A DNA stretch of 64,000 bases from Glaciimonas sp. CA11.2 (GCF_034314045.1 NZ_JAVIWL010000001.1:4464001-4528000); one strand, 5' to 3'. Shown: positions 30,571 to 39,513, counted from the first letter of the stretch. Numbers and translations are program-made. Notes: generated from the sequence alone by a model not told the origin.

Positions 30571-30647
30571 CGGGGCGTAGCGCAGCCTGGTAGCGTACTT
30601 GGATGGGGTCCAAGGGGTCGAGTGTTCGAATCACTCCGTCCCGACCA
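30571..30647 (+). tRNA. tRNA-Pro (anticodon GGG)
   Basis: A complete 77-base tRNA with encoded CCA. The acceptor arms CGGGGCG and CGTCCCG pair with one G-U, the D-arm is GCGCAGCCTGGTAGCG, the anticodon stem CTTGG/CCAAG encloses the loop ATGGGGT (anticodon GGG), and the T-arm contains GTTCGAATC. A TATAAT-like box lies 12-17 bases upstream. It closely resembles E. coli proL-type tRNAs. Confidence 0.97.
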
Positions 30648-30656
30648 ATAGAATCA

Positions 30657-30695
30657 AAGACTTAGGCCAATCTTGCGATTGGCCTTTTCGTCTTT
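30657..30695 (+). terminator. Intrinsic terminator after tRNA-Pro
   Basis: AGGCCAATC-TTGC-GATTGGCCT followed by TTTTCG and then TCTTTT, with outer AAAGAC/GTCTTT arms extending the stem. Confidence 0.9.
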
Positions 30696-30717
30696 TAGGG
30701 CTCTAGAATAAAAATTA

Positions 30718-30782
30718 GGGTACAAAATGGCGACCGTGTATCGATGCCTTGAAATTCTTCTGTCAGCAAAATCTGGGTACAA
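30718..30782 (+). repeat. Two direct GGGTACAA repeats downstream of tRNA-Pro
   Basis: GGGTACAA occurs at 30718-30725 and 30775-30782 just past the tRNA terminator. Such direct repeats are seen beside tRNA genes used by tyrosine integrases as arm-type sites. No integrase gene is in the window, so this may be a vestige or chance. Confidence 0.3.
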
Positions 30783-30964
30783 CTTTGTTTCAGATATTTT
30801 TACTGGGCAGCGAAGCTATGATCAACGCCTGTAATGCACAAAAGTATCCCCAAGAATCAATAAAACCACGTCTAATTTAATTTTCGTGCCCAATTCTTGC
30901 CAGCTTGTGCTTCCCAAACCACCAATTCACGGCGACTGCTAAGGAACCACAAGTCTGTCCCTGG
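30783..30964. other. Non-coding stretch before the catabolic region
   Basis: No gene is recognised between the repeats and the ligase gene; the short open frames have no protein-like features. It may mark the edge of an acquired segment. Confidence 0.35.
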
Positions 30965-32635
30965 TCAGGGAGCGTGGTAACGCACAGCTTGTGGTTGCAC
31001 ACGACCGCTTTGCACCCATTGCGTCAATTCACGTTTGAGGATTTTCCCGCTTGGGGTCATTGGAAACTCTTCCACCACCATGAAGTATTCCGGCATTTCA
31101 TACTTGGATAAACCTTGTTCTGCGAGGTGCAGCAGTATCTCCTCGGCCGCAGGAGCTCTTTCATTAGCGATGATGGCGAGGCAGACCTTTTCGCCTAGTC
31201 GGGAATCTGCTACGCCGAATGCGACAGCCTTCTTCACGCTCTCGTGCCGAAGCGCAAAATCCTCAATGTGGGATGGATAAATATTGTAGCCGCCGCGTAT
31301 GATGATGTCTTTCTTGCGCCCGATGATTTCCAGATTGCCCTCGTTGTCGAAGCGTCCGAGGTCTCCGCTCATGAACCAGCCGCTGCTATTGAAGGAGGAT
31401 TCGGTTGCCGACTGATTGCTGAAGTAGCCTAACATCAGAACGCCTCCGCGGCCGCCAATTTCACCGATATCACCAGGTACTGCTTCTAAATCCGGATCGT
31501 CAGGTTGCCATAATCGAATTTCGTAGCCGGAACACGCTTTGCCGCAAGTACCGGTTATTACGCCAAAAGAGTCGGTCGGTTTGGTGTACTGATGCGAGCC
31601 GTTTTCGGTCATGCCATAGACGTTTTGAGGCTTAGCGCCGAGCGATAGTAGCCGGCTTGCGGTTTTATTCGGGATGTTTGATCCTGCCATGTAAAACACC
31701 TCGACGTCGCCAATGCGGGTAACGCCGCGCCGCTCAACTTCCTGCAACAAATCGATCGCGTGGGTCGGTACTCCCATTACATAGGTAGTCCGGGTGAGTT
31801 CGATCCAGTCGAGTGGCGCGATCCCGGCTAGGGGATCGTACATGACCAGCTCACATCCCGTCACCAGCGCTTGCTCCAGTGCAACGATGGCGACGTGGTG
31901 ACTCATCGGACTTAAGGTCAGCACAATGGTCTTATGAGTTGGTCCCCAGTCAGCCACCAATGCACGACCGTTAGCCAACAGAGTGTTGTCGCTGTGCATG
32001 ACCGCCTTGGGCATTCCGGTGGTGCCACTGGTAAATGCGAGGTACACAATCTGATCAGGGTGGGTACTCGGTAGCGGCAGCGGAATACGAGACGGTTGTC
32101 CAGTTAAGGGCATGTGGTACGCGCCAGGTGGCATATCGGTATCGGGTGCAAGTAGCGGCGGTAATGCATAGACCCGTTTCATCCCGCTTAGTGCGATGGC
32201 CTGCGCGAAAATATCCGAGGTTGCAGCGTCTGCTCCCCATCCGGGTTGCGCGAAAAGGGCCCGGCTTTCGATTCTTGTCAGCAACGTGACGATCTCTGCC
32301 ACGGTGTAGTTCTGGTGTAATGAGGGATTGCAAATATACCCGTTGCGCGAACAGGCCAGCAGCACGACTACTGTTTCCACCCGGTTTGGTAGCCAGATCG
32401 AGACTCGATCACCGCGTCGCAATCCACTGTCATACAAATTAGCTGCCACGGCATCCACCCAGGCGACCAGCACGCGCCAGGTCAACCGGCGCGTGCTGTC
32501 ACGCAGCGCGTAAGCGTTGCCACACTCCGTCGCATTGCGGCTCGCCAGAGAATACAAGGTATCCGTCTGCCATACGCCTGCGAGGTAGTTCTCCCTGGCA
32601 GCGGCCGGATCATGCAAGGTAAGAAGATGTGACAT
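30965..32635 (-). CDS. Acyl-CoA synthetase (AMP-forming), paralogue 1
   Basis: A 556-residue adenylate-forming ligase that would activate a carboxylic acid to its CoA thioester. The P-loop motif YLAFTSGTTGMPKAVMHSD, the A5 motif YGMTENGSH, the GDLGRFD motif, the hinge IGRKKDIIIRGGYNIYP and the catalytic Lys in SGKILKREL are present. It is clearly a paralogue of the ligase at 42209-43927 (same N-terminal start and near-identical motif blocks). It follows the family III CoA-transferase gene by 233 bases and both could come from the sigma-54 promoter at 34153-34168. The substrate is unknown; context suggests an alicyclic or branched acid. Confidence 0.85.
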   Translation of the reverse strand: MSHLLTLHDPAAARENYLAGVWQTDTLYSLASRNATECGNAYALRDSTRRLTWRVLVAWVDAVAANLYDSGLRRGDRVSIWLPNRVETVVVLLACSRNGYICNPSLHQNYTVAEIVTLLTRIESRALFAQPGWGADAATSDIFAQAIALSGMKRVYALPPLLAPDTDMPPGAYHMPLTGQPSRIPLPLPSTHPDQIVYLAFTSGTTGMPKAVMHSDNTLLANGRALVADWGPTHKTIVLTLSPMSHHVAIVALEQALVTGCELVMYDPLAGIAPLDWIELTRTTYVMGVPTHAIDLLQEVERRGVTRIGDVEVFYMAGSNIPNKTASRLLSLGAKPQNVYGMTENGSHQYTKPTDSFGVITGTCGKACSGYEIRLWQPDDPDLEAVPGDIGEIGGRGGVLMLGYFSNQSATESSFNSSGWFMSGDLGRFDNEGNLEIIGRKKDIIIRGGYNIYPSHIEDFALRHESVKKAVAFGVADSRLGEKVCLAIIANERAPAAEEILLHLAEQGLSKYEMPEYFMVVEEFPMTPSGKILKRELTQWVQSGRVQPQAVRYHAP

Positions 32636-32869
32636 GCTGGTATTCTCCGAAAATGTCGTTCTTCAGTATCTGAAATGCGTTGGATCAGGCGTACCGTGCC
32701 TGATAAATAGAGGAGCCGACTAGAGAGGCCGGTCCATGTCACTGGTCCTTATTGCGCCGCCTGAAAACAAGTCTAACGCTGATCTAACCGACGGCTTTTT
32801 AAGCATGCGTGGGCGGATCGGCGTCTCCTGGATAAAGCTGGCGCCCTCGAACGACATAAAATCACCCCC

Positions 32870-34114
32870 TCAGATAATGCCTTTTGTACGCAGGTGTTCC
32901 AGCTCTGTACTATCGCTATTGAGCCAGGAACGCAGGATTAGGTCAGTATGCGCCCCAAGTCTGGGCGGCGGCATCTGCGTGCCTTCCGAATGTCCGTCAA
33001 ATCGGATTCCCAGACCCACTTGAGGAATGGGGCCGTCTTCTCCTTCAGTTTGGTAGATGAAACCCGACTCGCGTAGCGCGGGATCGCTGGCAACGTCGCC
33101 TACCGTATTGAGTGGTCCGGCCGGAACGCGGGCACGCGTGAGCAAATCTAACCATTGCGCACGAGGCTTGCTTAGCAGTATCCCTGCTATCAGTTCGACG
33201 ATTTCTCCGCGCCGCGCACAACGCATTGCATTGCTTGCAAACTCCGGAAGGAGGGCCACCTCGGGCCTCTCCACCGCTTCCCAGAAACGCTTCCAGATCG
33301 CGTCGTTGCCTAAGCCTAGCGTGATGGGTTCATCGGCCGTATCGAACACCTGATAGATCGCGATGACACTATCGCGGCCGCCAGATCTGCGGGTAAGTTT
33401 GCCAGATCCGAGGTAAGGCATCAGCCTCGGCGCTATGAAGCGTGACATGCTTTCCACCATCGATATGTCAATTTCGCAACCTGCACCATTCCGCTCGCGA
33501 CGCAGCAATGCGGCCAGTACGGCCATTGCAGCATCATGCCCTGCTAGCAAATCCGCTGCGGGAGTACCCACCTTTTGCGGGGCACTATCCGGCTCGCCGG
33601 TGAGATCCATGACGCCGGAATATCCTTCCGCGATCAGGTCATAACAAGGCATATCCGCACGTGCTCCGTGGAGACCAAAACCTGTCACTGAAACATGGAT
33701 CAGGCCCGGGTTCAACAAGCGTAGCGATACTGCATCCACACCTAGTTTGTGCTGTACCCGCGCGACCAGATTAATTAGAATGACGTCGCATTCGGCCACC
33801 AGTTTGCGCAGAATGTCCCGTCCTTCCGGTACGCTGAAATCCAGGGTAATGCTATGTTTGCCCCGATTAACGCTCATAAACCAGAGTGATTCCCCATGTA
33901 GAAAAGGAGGTCCCCAGGCGCGTGCATCATCACCTTTCCCTGGCTTTTCCACCTTGACGACGGTAGCGCCCATATCGGCAAGCAACTGGCCAGCATAAGG
34001 GCCGGCAACCGATGAGGTGAGGTCGAGAACTTTCACTCCGGCCAGCAGATCAAGCGCTGGTGTCGACTTCAAAGGCAGATCATTCATGGGTAATTGTTTT
34101 TGTAGTGTGGACAT
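32870..34114 (-). CDS. Family III CoA-transferase (CaiB/BaiF), paralogue 1
   Basis: A 414-residue CaiB/BaiF enzyme that moves CoA between acyl groups. The N-terminal VLDLTSSVAGPYAGQLLADMGA and VEKPGKGDDAR segments are typical, and the catalytic Asp is in MPCYDLIAEGYSG. The C-terminal RVPAGPLNTVGDV motif is also present. The ATG at 34114 is preferred over a GTG four codons upstream. A sigma-54-type promoter lies 39-54 bases before the start. With the following ligase it gives two alternative ways to form the CoA ester. Confidence 0.85.
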   Translation of the reverse strand: MSTLQKQLPMNDLPLKSTPALDLLAGVKVLDLTSSVAGPYAGQLLADMGATVVKVEKPGKGDDARAWGPPFLHGESLWFMSVNRGKHSITLDFSVPEGRDILRKLVAECDVILINLVARVQHKLGVDAVSLRLLNPGLIHVSVTGFGLHGARADMPCYDLIAEGYSGVMDLTGEPDSAPQKVGTPAADLLAGHDAAMAVLAALLRRERNGAGCEIDISMVESMSRFIAPRLMPYLGSGKLTRRSGGRDSVIAIYQVFDTADEPITLGLGNDAIWKRFWEAVERPEVALLPEFASNAMRCARRGEIVELIAGILLSKPRAQWLDLLTRARVPAGPLNTVGDVASDPALRESGFIYQTEGEDGPIPQVGLGIRFDGHSEGTQMPPPRLGAHTDLILRSWLNSDSTELEHLRTKGII

Positions 34115-34152
34115 TATGTTGCTCACTCAGGCATGGATACTTAAATTCCTTG

Positions 34153-34168
34153 AGCAAACTCTGTGCCA
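34153..34168 (-). promoter_or_regulatory. Sigma-54 promoter P1 (-24/-12)
   Basis: Minus strand TGGCACAGAGTTTGCT: GG-N10-GC with full TGGCAC and TTGCT elements, close to the consensus TGGCACG-N4-TTGCW. It lies upstream of the CoA-transferase gene. Confidence 0.75.
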
Positions 34169-34588
34169 TACCATGGTTAGTGTCTCACGCTAAGGGAGAC
34201 TGGCGATAGCCGGTCCTGAGTGGGCCGGACCTGATCGCAAAATAAGCGTTTGGGTGTCTTTACCGAAGACAAACGAAGGACTATTGCCCTCGTTGCAGAC
34301 ATAAGAAATTGCGTTGTGGAGACACGTTTTATATCTTTGGGTTGTGTCACTGGCATGTATCACCTTCGGGCGATCCCAACGTTTCTGACAGATGGGCTGG
34401 TCGACCGTGCCTACGGAATCCACGACGGCGAAGTTCGCGCAGCGGGACCGTTGATCAAATTGGGGAACTGGCTTTGGCTAAGGAATACTTATAGGCGGTA
34501 TTACGAAGCATTATTATAAAGCGGCGTAAAGCAGATTCCGGGTCGATCACAACCGTGTGATAGAGGGTGATCGCTACCCGGGATAAGT
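34169..34588. other. Gap upstream of promoter P1
   Basis: No gene is supported. An imperfect inverted repeat (GAGACAC, 18-base spacer, GTGTCAC; 34319-34350) lies about 150 bases upstream of P1, at a distance suitable for activator binding, but the arms differ at one position and it is weak. Confidence 0.3.
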
Positions 34589-36313
34589 TTAGCCTTCCGA
34601 CTCCGGGACATGCATTTGCGCCAGGCGCTTGTAAAGATAGGAGCGTGAGATGCCGAGTTCAGTAGCAACCTGTTTTTTGTTACCACGGCAGCGCGCCAAT
34701 GCCTGACGAATGAGTTGTTCTTCCACTTGTTCGACAGCGCGGCTGACGCGCATGGGCTCTGCCGGGTCTGCCTTTGGTTCGCGCGCAATTTTATCCTCGA
34801 ACGTATCTGAAGGTGCTGCCTGCGACACTTCGGAAGCATCTGAATCAATGTGACCGAAATCGGCAGGCTCGATCACATCGGACTCGGTAAATATTGCCGC
34901 ACGCTCTACCATATGTATCAGCTGGCGTACGTTACCAGGCCAGCGCTGACCTTTCAAAAATACCAGTGCCTGATCTGAGAGTGTCTTCGGACGTTGTCCG
35001 TGCCGCTCGGTAAACTGGTTAAGCGCCATTTCAGCCAGCAAAGGAATGTCTTCAAGTCTCTCCCGTAATGACGGAAGCCGAATCGTGACAGCACCGATAC
35101 GGTAAAAAAGATCCAACCGGAAAGTACCATCGGCGATCATCGCCTCGAAGTTACGATTGCTGGCCGTGACCAGCCGAAAGTTCGAGTGATGCGACTCGTT
35201 CCCACCGACCCGTTGAAACGAACCGTCCTGCAAAACGCGTAGCAACTTTACCTGAACTTCGGAAGGCATATCGCCCACCTCGTCGAAAAATAAGGTGCCG
35301 TTATCAGCTTGCTCGATCTTACCTTTTCTGCCTTTGCGCTCTGCACCCGTAAACGAGCCCGCCTCATAGCCGAACAGTTCGCTCTCGACCAGTGTGGCTG
35401 GCAGCGCGGCTGCGTTGACCATCACCATCGTGGCATCGCGTCGGGAGCTCAGCTTGTGGATGGCATGCGCAGCGAGTTCCTTGCCGGTGCCGCTTTCCCC
35501 GGTAAAAAGGATAGCGACATCCATCGGTGCGACTTTCACGATCTGCTGCTTGAGACGCTGCATAGCCGGGCTTTCGCCGACCATCTGATCCAGCCCGTAG
35601 CTGCGGTTCTTCAGATCGCTTAACTCACGACGGTAAAAGGCTGCTTCAGACTTGACCTTTGCCAGTTCACCCGATAATGCCCGCAGTTGTTCCGGGCCCT
35701 TAAACATGATCTGTCCGATAGCCCCGACCATTTCTCCCCGGCTGTTGCGTATCGGATTGCGCGTCACCACACGGGCCACGCCACGCATTTCCTGAATTAA
35801 CCCGATTTCGGCCTTGCCTGTTGCGGCGACGTGATGCAGCCTTGTATTCTCAATAACATCGGTCACGTGACGCCCTGCAGCGCTGCCCGCCTTAAGACCA
35901 AAAAACCGCTCATGCACCGGGTTCATGTAGCGCAGCACACCTTCCCGGTCGACCACGGTAAGGGCTTCAAACGGATTCGTAAGCAGATGGGCGAGGATGT
36001 CGCCTCCAAAGTCGATGGAGGCGACCAGTTCAAACAATGCGTCACGACCCTCGCGCTGCATCGCTACCAGCACCGTCGCGTCAGGAGTCGGAAGAACGAT
36101 CACAACGACATCAGTATCATCCGGGCCCTCTATAGAAAACAGGTGTTGCTGATTGCGACGTGCATCATGCCATCCACGGACGATACGAGCGGCCATTTCG
36201 CCCTCGGCGGCGATACCGCCTGCAGCCAGTTCTTTTCCATCAGCACCCAAAATTAGTACGCCGCGCAGGGAACTCGGCGTCACGCCTGCGGGGCTTATGT
36301 CTGGTATTTTCAT
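34589..36313 (-). CDS. Sigma-54-dependent transcriptional activator with PAS domain
   Basis: A 574-residue enhancer-binding protein. An N-terminal region of about 105 residues and a PAS domain (about 108-205; LTVVDREGVLRYMNPVHERFFG) precede the AAA+ domain: Walker A GESGTGKE (272-279), the sigma-54 contact loop GSFTGA (319-324; the usual GAFTGA has Ala at the second place), Walker B LFFDEVGD and the sensor region FRLDLFYRIG. A Fis-type helix-turn-helix (NKKQVATELGISRSYLYKRL) ends the protein. It is the only sigma-54 activator in the window and lies among genes with -24/-12 promoters. The PAS domain may sense the pathway substrate or its CoA ester. Confidence 0.92.
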   Translation of the reverse strand: MKIPDISPAGVTPSSLRGVLILGADGKELAAGGIAAEGEMAARIVRGWHDARRNQQHLFSIEGPDDTDVVVIVLPTPDATVLVAMQREGRDALFELVASIDFGGDILAHLLTNPFEALTVVDREGVLRYMNPVHERFFGLKAGSAAGRHVTDVIENTRLHHVAATGKAEIGLIQEMRGVARVVTRNPIRNSRGEMVGAIGQIMFKGPEQLRALSGELAKVKSEAAFYRRELSDLKNRSYGLDQMVGESPAMQRLKQQIVKVAPMDVAILFTGESGTGKELAAHAIHKLSSRRDATMVMVNAAALPATLVESELFGYEAGSFTGAERKGRKGKIEQADNGTLFFDEVGDMPSEVQVKLLRVLQDGSFQRVGGNESHHSNFRLVTASNRNFEAMIADGTFRLDLFYRIGAVTIRLPSLRERLEDIPLLAEMALNQFTERHGQRPKTLSDQALVFLKGQRWPGNVRQLIHMVERAAIFTESDVIEPADFGHIDSDASEVSQAAPSDTFEDKIAREPKADPAEPMRVSRAVEQVEEQLIRQALARCRGNKKQVATELGISRSYLYKRLAQMHVPESEG

Positions 36314-36640
36314 TTCAAATATTATACTTCTATTTTAGTTGCCCTTGCCGCCGGGAGCGACCGCCTTTCACTGAACAAATGTAATTACTACGAACACTAA
36401 GCAGATTAACGTGACCGGTGACGAAATCGTCGCGTTTGTGGTGGGTGACAAAAATCTGCCTAGAATTTTGACGGCGCAATGGTCATTTCCTCATTCGATG
36501 TATCCCGCACTGCATCATCCAATGTGCGACATCACAAAGTGATTGTTTACGTCGCGTTCACTCCCTTATAAACACTGAAATAATTCGATGCGCTATTCAA
36601 CAGTCAGGCAAGTTGATTTGGATAAATTTTGGCTAAATTG

Positions 36641-36682
36641 CGTCAGGTAAATCCGTAGAAGCTGTTTTACATTTACCTGACG
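36641..36682. promoter_or_regulatory. Perfect 12-bp inverted repeat upstream of the activator gene
   Basis: CGTCAGGTAAAT and ATTTACCTGACG, separated by 18 bases, about 330-370 bases before the activator start. There is no T-run on either side, so it is probably a protein-binding site (candidate upstream activator sequence) and not a terminator. Confidence 0.5.
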
Positions 36683-36829
36683 AATGTAGTCCGCTCGGGC
36701 GACTTATACGGAGGTGTTAGTGCAACTGAGTTATTAAGGCGAAAATCATTACCCACTGCGCACCCATTCGACTGGCCGCTTACGCTTAACACGCGCTCTC
36801 AAAATATAATGATGACGACCGCTTTATTA
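36683..36829. other. Remainder of gap before the CoA-transferase 3' end
   Basis: No gene is recognised. The whole 36314-36829 interval is non-coding except for the inverted repeat. Confidence 0.4.
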
Positions 36830-37957
36830 TTAAAGCTCTCCGATTAACGCTGTATTACTCTGTCCCAGCTCAGGTGCACCCGCCGCCTGGGTTTGTCGAA
36901 ATACATTGCATATCGGTACTGGCAGCGCTGGGATTGAATCGCCCTTGCCGCTATCCAGCGTCTGCGTGAATAGCCCGCGTCCGATAAAATGTGGATCGGC
37001 GACCGCATCCTCCAGATCGGCTACTAATCCCACACATACTTCCCTGCCCTTAAATTTCTCTAACCAGTAATCTGCTGAATGTTGGGCGATGGCAGCGGCC
37101 ACCCTTGCTATAGCTTGCTGATCATCGGCGGCAAGTTCCTCCTGTGGTATCCCGATGATTTCAGTAAAATTAGTCCAAAATTTATCCTCAAGCGGTGCCG
37201 CCGCAAGATAACGATTGTCGCTGGTCCGGTAGACCTGATAACGCGCCGAGCCACCTGTCACCAGTTCCTTGCCGCGCTTCGGCCATTCACCAGCGCTGAA
37301 GCCGTTACCAAGTCCCCAGTACATAAAGGTAAATAAATTGTCGGCCATGGCAATATCGAGATGACATCCGAGACCGCTCTGCGCGCGCGCTTGCAACGCC
37401 AGCAAAATATTCATCACTGCCGGATAAGCTCCACCGGCAATGTCAGCCACTAGCGCTGCCGGCAATACCGGCGCGCCGTCCGCACCGGTCGACAGCGCCA
37501 GCATGCCGCTATCGGCAACGTAGTTCAGATCATGTGCGGCGATCTGTGCTTTAGGACCGGACTGGCCGTAACCAGTGATAGAGCAATAGATAATCTTCGG
37601 ATTGATGCGCGAAACAGTTTCATAATCGAGGCCCAGACGTTGCATGACACCTGGACGAAACTGCTCAACGATGATGTCGGCGCTGCGCACCAGTTCTTCC
37701 AGACGTGCGCGTTCCGTCACTGATTTGAGGTCAATCGCAATCGATTTCTTCGCTCGGTTAAGGAGAGCAAAATTGACGCTATCATTCCCAAATTTGGGTG
37801 TGTAACTGCGCATCTCATCGCCGTTGCCAGGGCGCTCGATCTTGATGACTTCAGCACCCGCCTCAGCTAGCAGCAGCGTCGCCATAGGACCAGGTAACAG
37901 AGTGCTGAAATCGAGGACGGTGATACCATGCAGGGGCTGGTGGTGAGGCTGTCCCAT
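36830..37957 (-). CDS. CaiB/BaiF protein, alpha-methylacyl-CoA racemase-like
   Basis: A 375-residue family III CoA-transferase-fold protein. The segments VLDFSTLLPGPMATLLLAEAGA and IERPGNGDEMR are typical; AAHDLNYVADSGML carries the His and the Asp-Leu-Asn-Tyr motif of alpha-methylacyl-CoA racemases, and LVADIAGGAYPA carries the second acid residue. That pattern fits a racemase (AMACR) better than a CoA-transferase, but both remain possible. It is the last gene of the operon that begins at 44728, 2 bases after the preceding gene. Confidence 0.8.
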   Translation of the reverse strand: MGQPHHQPLHGITVLDFSTLLPGPMATLLLAEAGAEVIKIERPGNGDEMRSYTPKFGNDSVNFALLNRAKKSIAIDLKSVTERARLEELVRSADIIVEQFRPGVMQRLGLDYETVSRINPKIIYCSITGYGQSGPKAQIAAHDLNYVADSGMLALSTGADGAPVLPAALVADIAGGAYPAVMNILLALQARAQSGLGCHLDIAMADNLFTFMYWGLGNGFSAGEWPKRGKELVTGGSARYQVYRTSDNRYLAAAPLEDKFWTNFTEIIGIPQEELAADDQQAIARVAAAIAQHSADYWLEKFKGREVCVGLVADLEDAVADPHFIGRGLFTQTLDSGKGDSIPALPVPICNVFRQTQAAGAPELGQSNTALIGEL

Positions 37958-37959
37958 AT

Positions 37960-38628
37960 TCAGTCTCCCTGACTATGCGCCATTGCCATCTGTGCTGCAC
38001 GCGCCGGTGCATAGGGTTCCTGGCGCAATGCCTGGTAAAGCTGCTCGCTGACCCGGCAATGATCGGCCAGACCAGTACGCTTGAGTAGCGCAATCGGACC
38101 CTCCGGATAACCGAGACCCAACCTTAGCGTCATATCCATGTCCTCGGCGCTTGCCAATTGCTCATCAAGTCGACGCAGCGCCGCGTTGTAATAAGGCCGC
38201 ACAAGACGGTTGACGATTCTGCCGGGAAAGTCCCCACACACTGCGACGACCAATCCGGCTGCTTCGAGTGCCCCCTTTGCGGCCGCCAGTGCGACCGGCG
38301 ATGTTTGTGGCAGACGCACCAGTTCAATCAGATTACTAGGTTCAGCATCGCCCAGACGAAAACGCGCAATACCAACCACGTTAGTCCGAACGGCAGGAGC
38401 ATTTGTATCGACATGCACACCGAGACATTCGATATCGAGTTCAATAGCGATAAATACAGCGTCAGTTACTGTTGGCGAAGACCGGTAGGCGGCCCCGGCC
38501 TGAGCGCCCAGATAGACTGTCGCGATAGCATCGCTATCAGCTTGCGCAATGAATGAATGGTCGACCGGAAACGAGCGGCTGATGCCGGATGAAATAATAC
38601 AATAAGGTGTCTGCATAGGTGTTTCCAT
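37960..38628 (-). CDS. Stand-alone 3-hydroxyacyl-CoA dehydrogenase C-terminal-type protein
   Basis: A 222-residue protein that lacks a GxGxxG nucleotide motif. Its C-terminal half (GDFPGRIVNRLVRPYYNAAL, then LRLGLGYPEGPIALL) is the 3HCDH C-terminal domain; its N-terminal half resembles the degenerate second Rossmann-like part found in long PaaH-type proteins, such as the one at 45523-47085. With the gene just upstream (38630-39505) it forms a split version of that fused architecture. The ATG at 38628 follows GGAG and lies just past the upstream stop. It may be a structural or non-redox partner; catalytic function is doubtful. Confidence 0.65.
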   Translation of the reverse strand: METPMQTPYCIISSGISRSFPVDHSFIAQADSDAIATVYLGAQAGAAYRSSPTVTDAVFIAIELDIECLGVHVDTNAPAVRTNVVGIARFRLGDAEPSNLIELVRLPQTSPVALAAAKGALEAAGLVVAVCGDFPGRIVNRLVRPYYNAALRRLDEQLASAEDMDMTLRLGLGYPEGPIALLKRTGLADHCRVSEQLYQALRQEPYAPARAAQMAMAHSQGD

Positions 38629-38629
38629 C

Positions 38630-39505
38630 TCAAGCTCCGAACATTTTAGTATTGGTATAGTTGAGGAAGCCCTTACCGGATTTTTTGCCAAGTCGGCCAG
38701 CAGCGATCATGCGTTTGACCAGCGGCGGACAGGCTGCCCGCGGTTCGTTGGTCAACCCGTACATCGCCTCACATAACAGCCGTTGCGTATCAAGACCCAC
38801 TAGATCAAGCAACTCCATTGGTCCCATCGGATAGCCCAGCGCGGTCTTGATAGCCAGATCAATATCGGCCGCCTCGGCCACGCCCTGCTCAACTAAACGG
38901 ATAGCATCGTTGTGATATGGAATTAAAAAATAATTCAGGATGAAGCCGGGCGTGTCCTGAGTCCGTACAGGCTTTTGCCCCATGGCCTTACTAAACTCCC
39001 AGGCTGCAGCAAATGTCTCTTCGCTGGTGTTCATGCCAGCTGACATCTCCACCAGCTTCATCAATTGTGCAGGAAGGCAAAAATGCATCCCTACAAAGCG
39101 ATCATCACGGCCACAACCGCCTGCGATCTCGGTAATCGAGATGGTCGACGTATTCGAAGCAAAGATGGTGTGCGGCGGGCAAACCGCATGCAATCGCTGA
39201 AACAATTGATGCTTGACAGCCAGGTCCTCAAATACTGCTTCGATAATAATATCGCAATCCGCCATACCTGCTGCATCAGTGCTGCCAGACCAGTTCTGCA
39301 TGATCTGTTCCAGTTGAACCGGTTCCAGCTTCTTGCGTTGCACTGATTTTTCTAGAAAGGCGAGCGTCTGCTGACGCGACTGCTCCAATGCTTCCTGTCT
39401 GGTATCGAGCACCTTGACACGAAAGCCTGCGCGAGCGGCTACAATCGCGATGCCGGTTCCCATGGTGCCGCTGCCGACTACGCCGACGGTTTTAATTACT
39501 GTCAT
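38630..39505 (-). CDS. 3-hydroxyacyl-CoA dehydrogenase (HbdA/PaaH type)
   Basis: A 291-residue NAD-dependent dehydrogenase for L-3-hydroxyacyl-CoA. The NAD motif GVVGSGTMGTGIA is at the N-terminus, EAVFEDLAVK and ASNTSTISITEIA follow, the catalytic His is in GMHFCLPAQLMKLVE (the usual HFFNP is changed to HFCLP), and the C-terminal domain has DTPGFILNYFLIPYHNDAIR and GYPMGPMELLDLVGLD. It lies within the tight operon, 8 bases after the acyl-CoA dehydrogenase gene. Confidence 0.85.
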   Translation of the reverse strand: MTVIKTVGVVGSGTMGTGIAIVAARAGFRVKVLDTRQEALEQSRQQTLAFLEKSVQRKKLEPVQLEQIMQNWSGSTDAAGMADCDIIIEAVFEDLAVKHQLFQRLHAVCPPHTIFASNTSTISITEIAGGCGRDDRFVGMHFCLPAQLMKLVEMSAGMNTSEETFAAAWEFSKAMGQKPVRTQDTPGFILNYFLIPYHNDAIRLVEQGVAEAADIDLAIKTALGYPMGPMELLDLVGLDTQRLLCEAMYGLTNEPRAACPPLVKRMIAAGRLGKKSGKGFLNYTNTKMFGA

Positions 39506-39513
39506 GTTTGTTC

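Noticed and set aside
30571..30647. Second copy of the tRNA-Pro 3' end as an attachment-site partner
   Set aside because: I looked for a repeat of the T-arm and acceptor end across the catabolic region by eye and found none, so no att pair is claimed.
32636..32869. Sigma-54 promoter before the first ligase gene
   Set aside because: An AGGCACGGTACGC stretch has the wrong spacing between GG and GC (8 instead of 10 bases).
34190..34519. Open frames on both strands in the gap before the sigma-54 activator gene
   Set aside because: They overlap each other, lack ribosome sites and show no family motifs.
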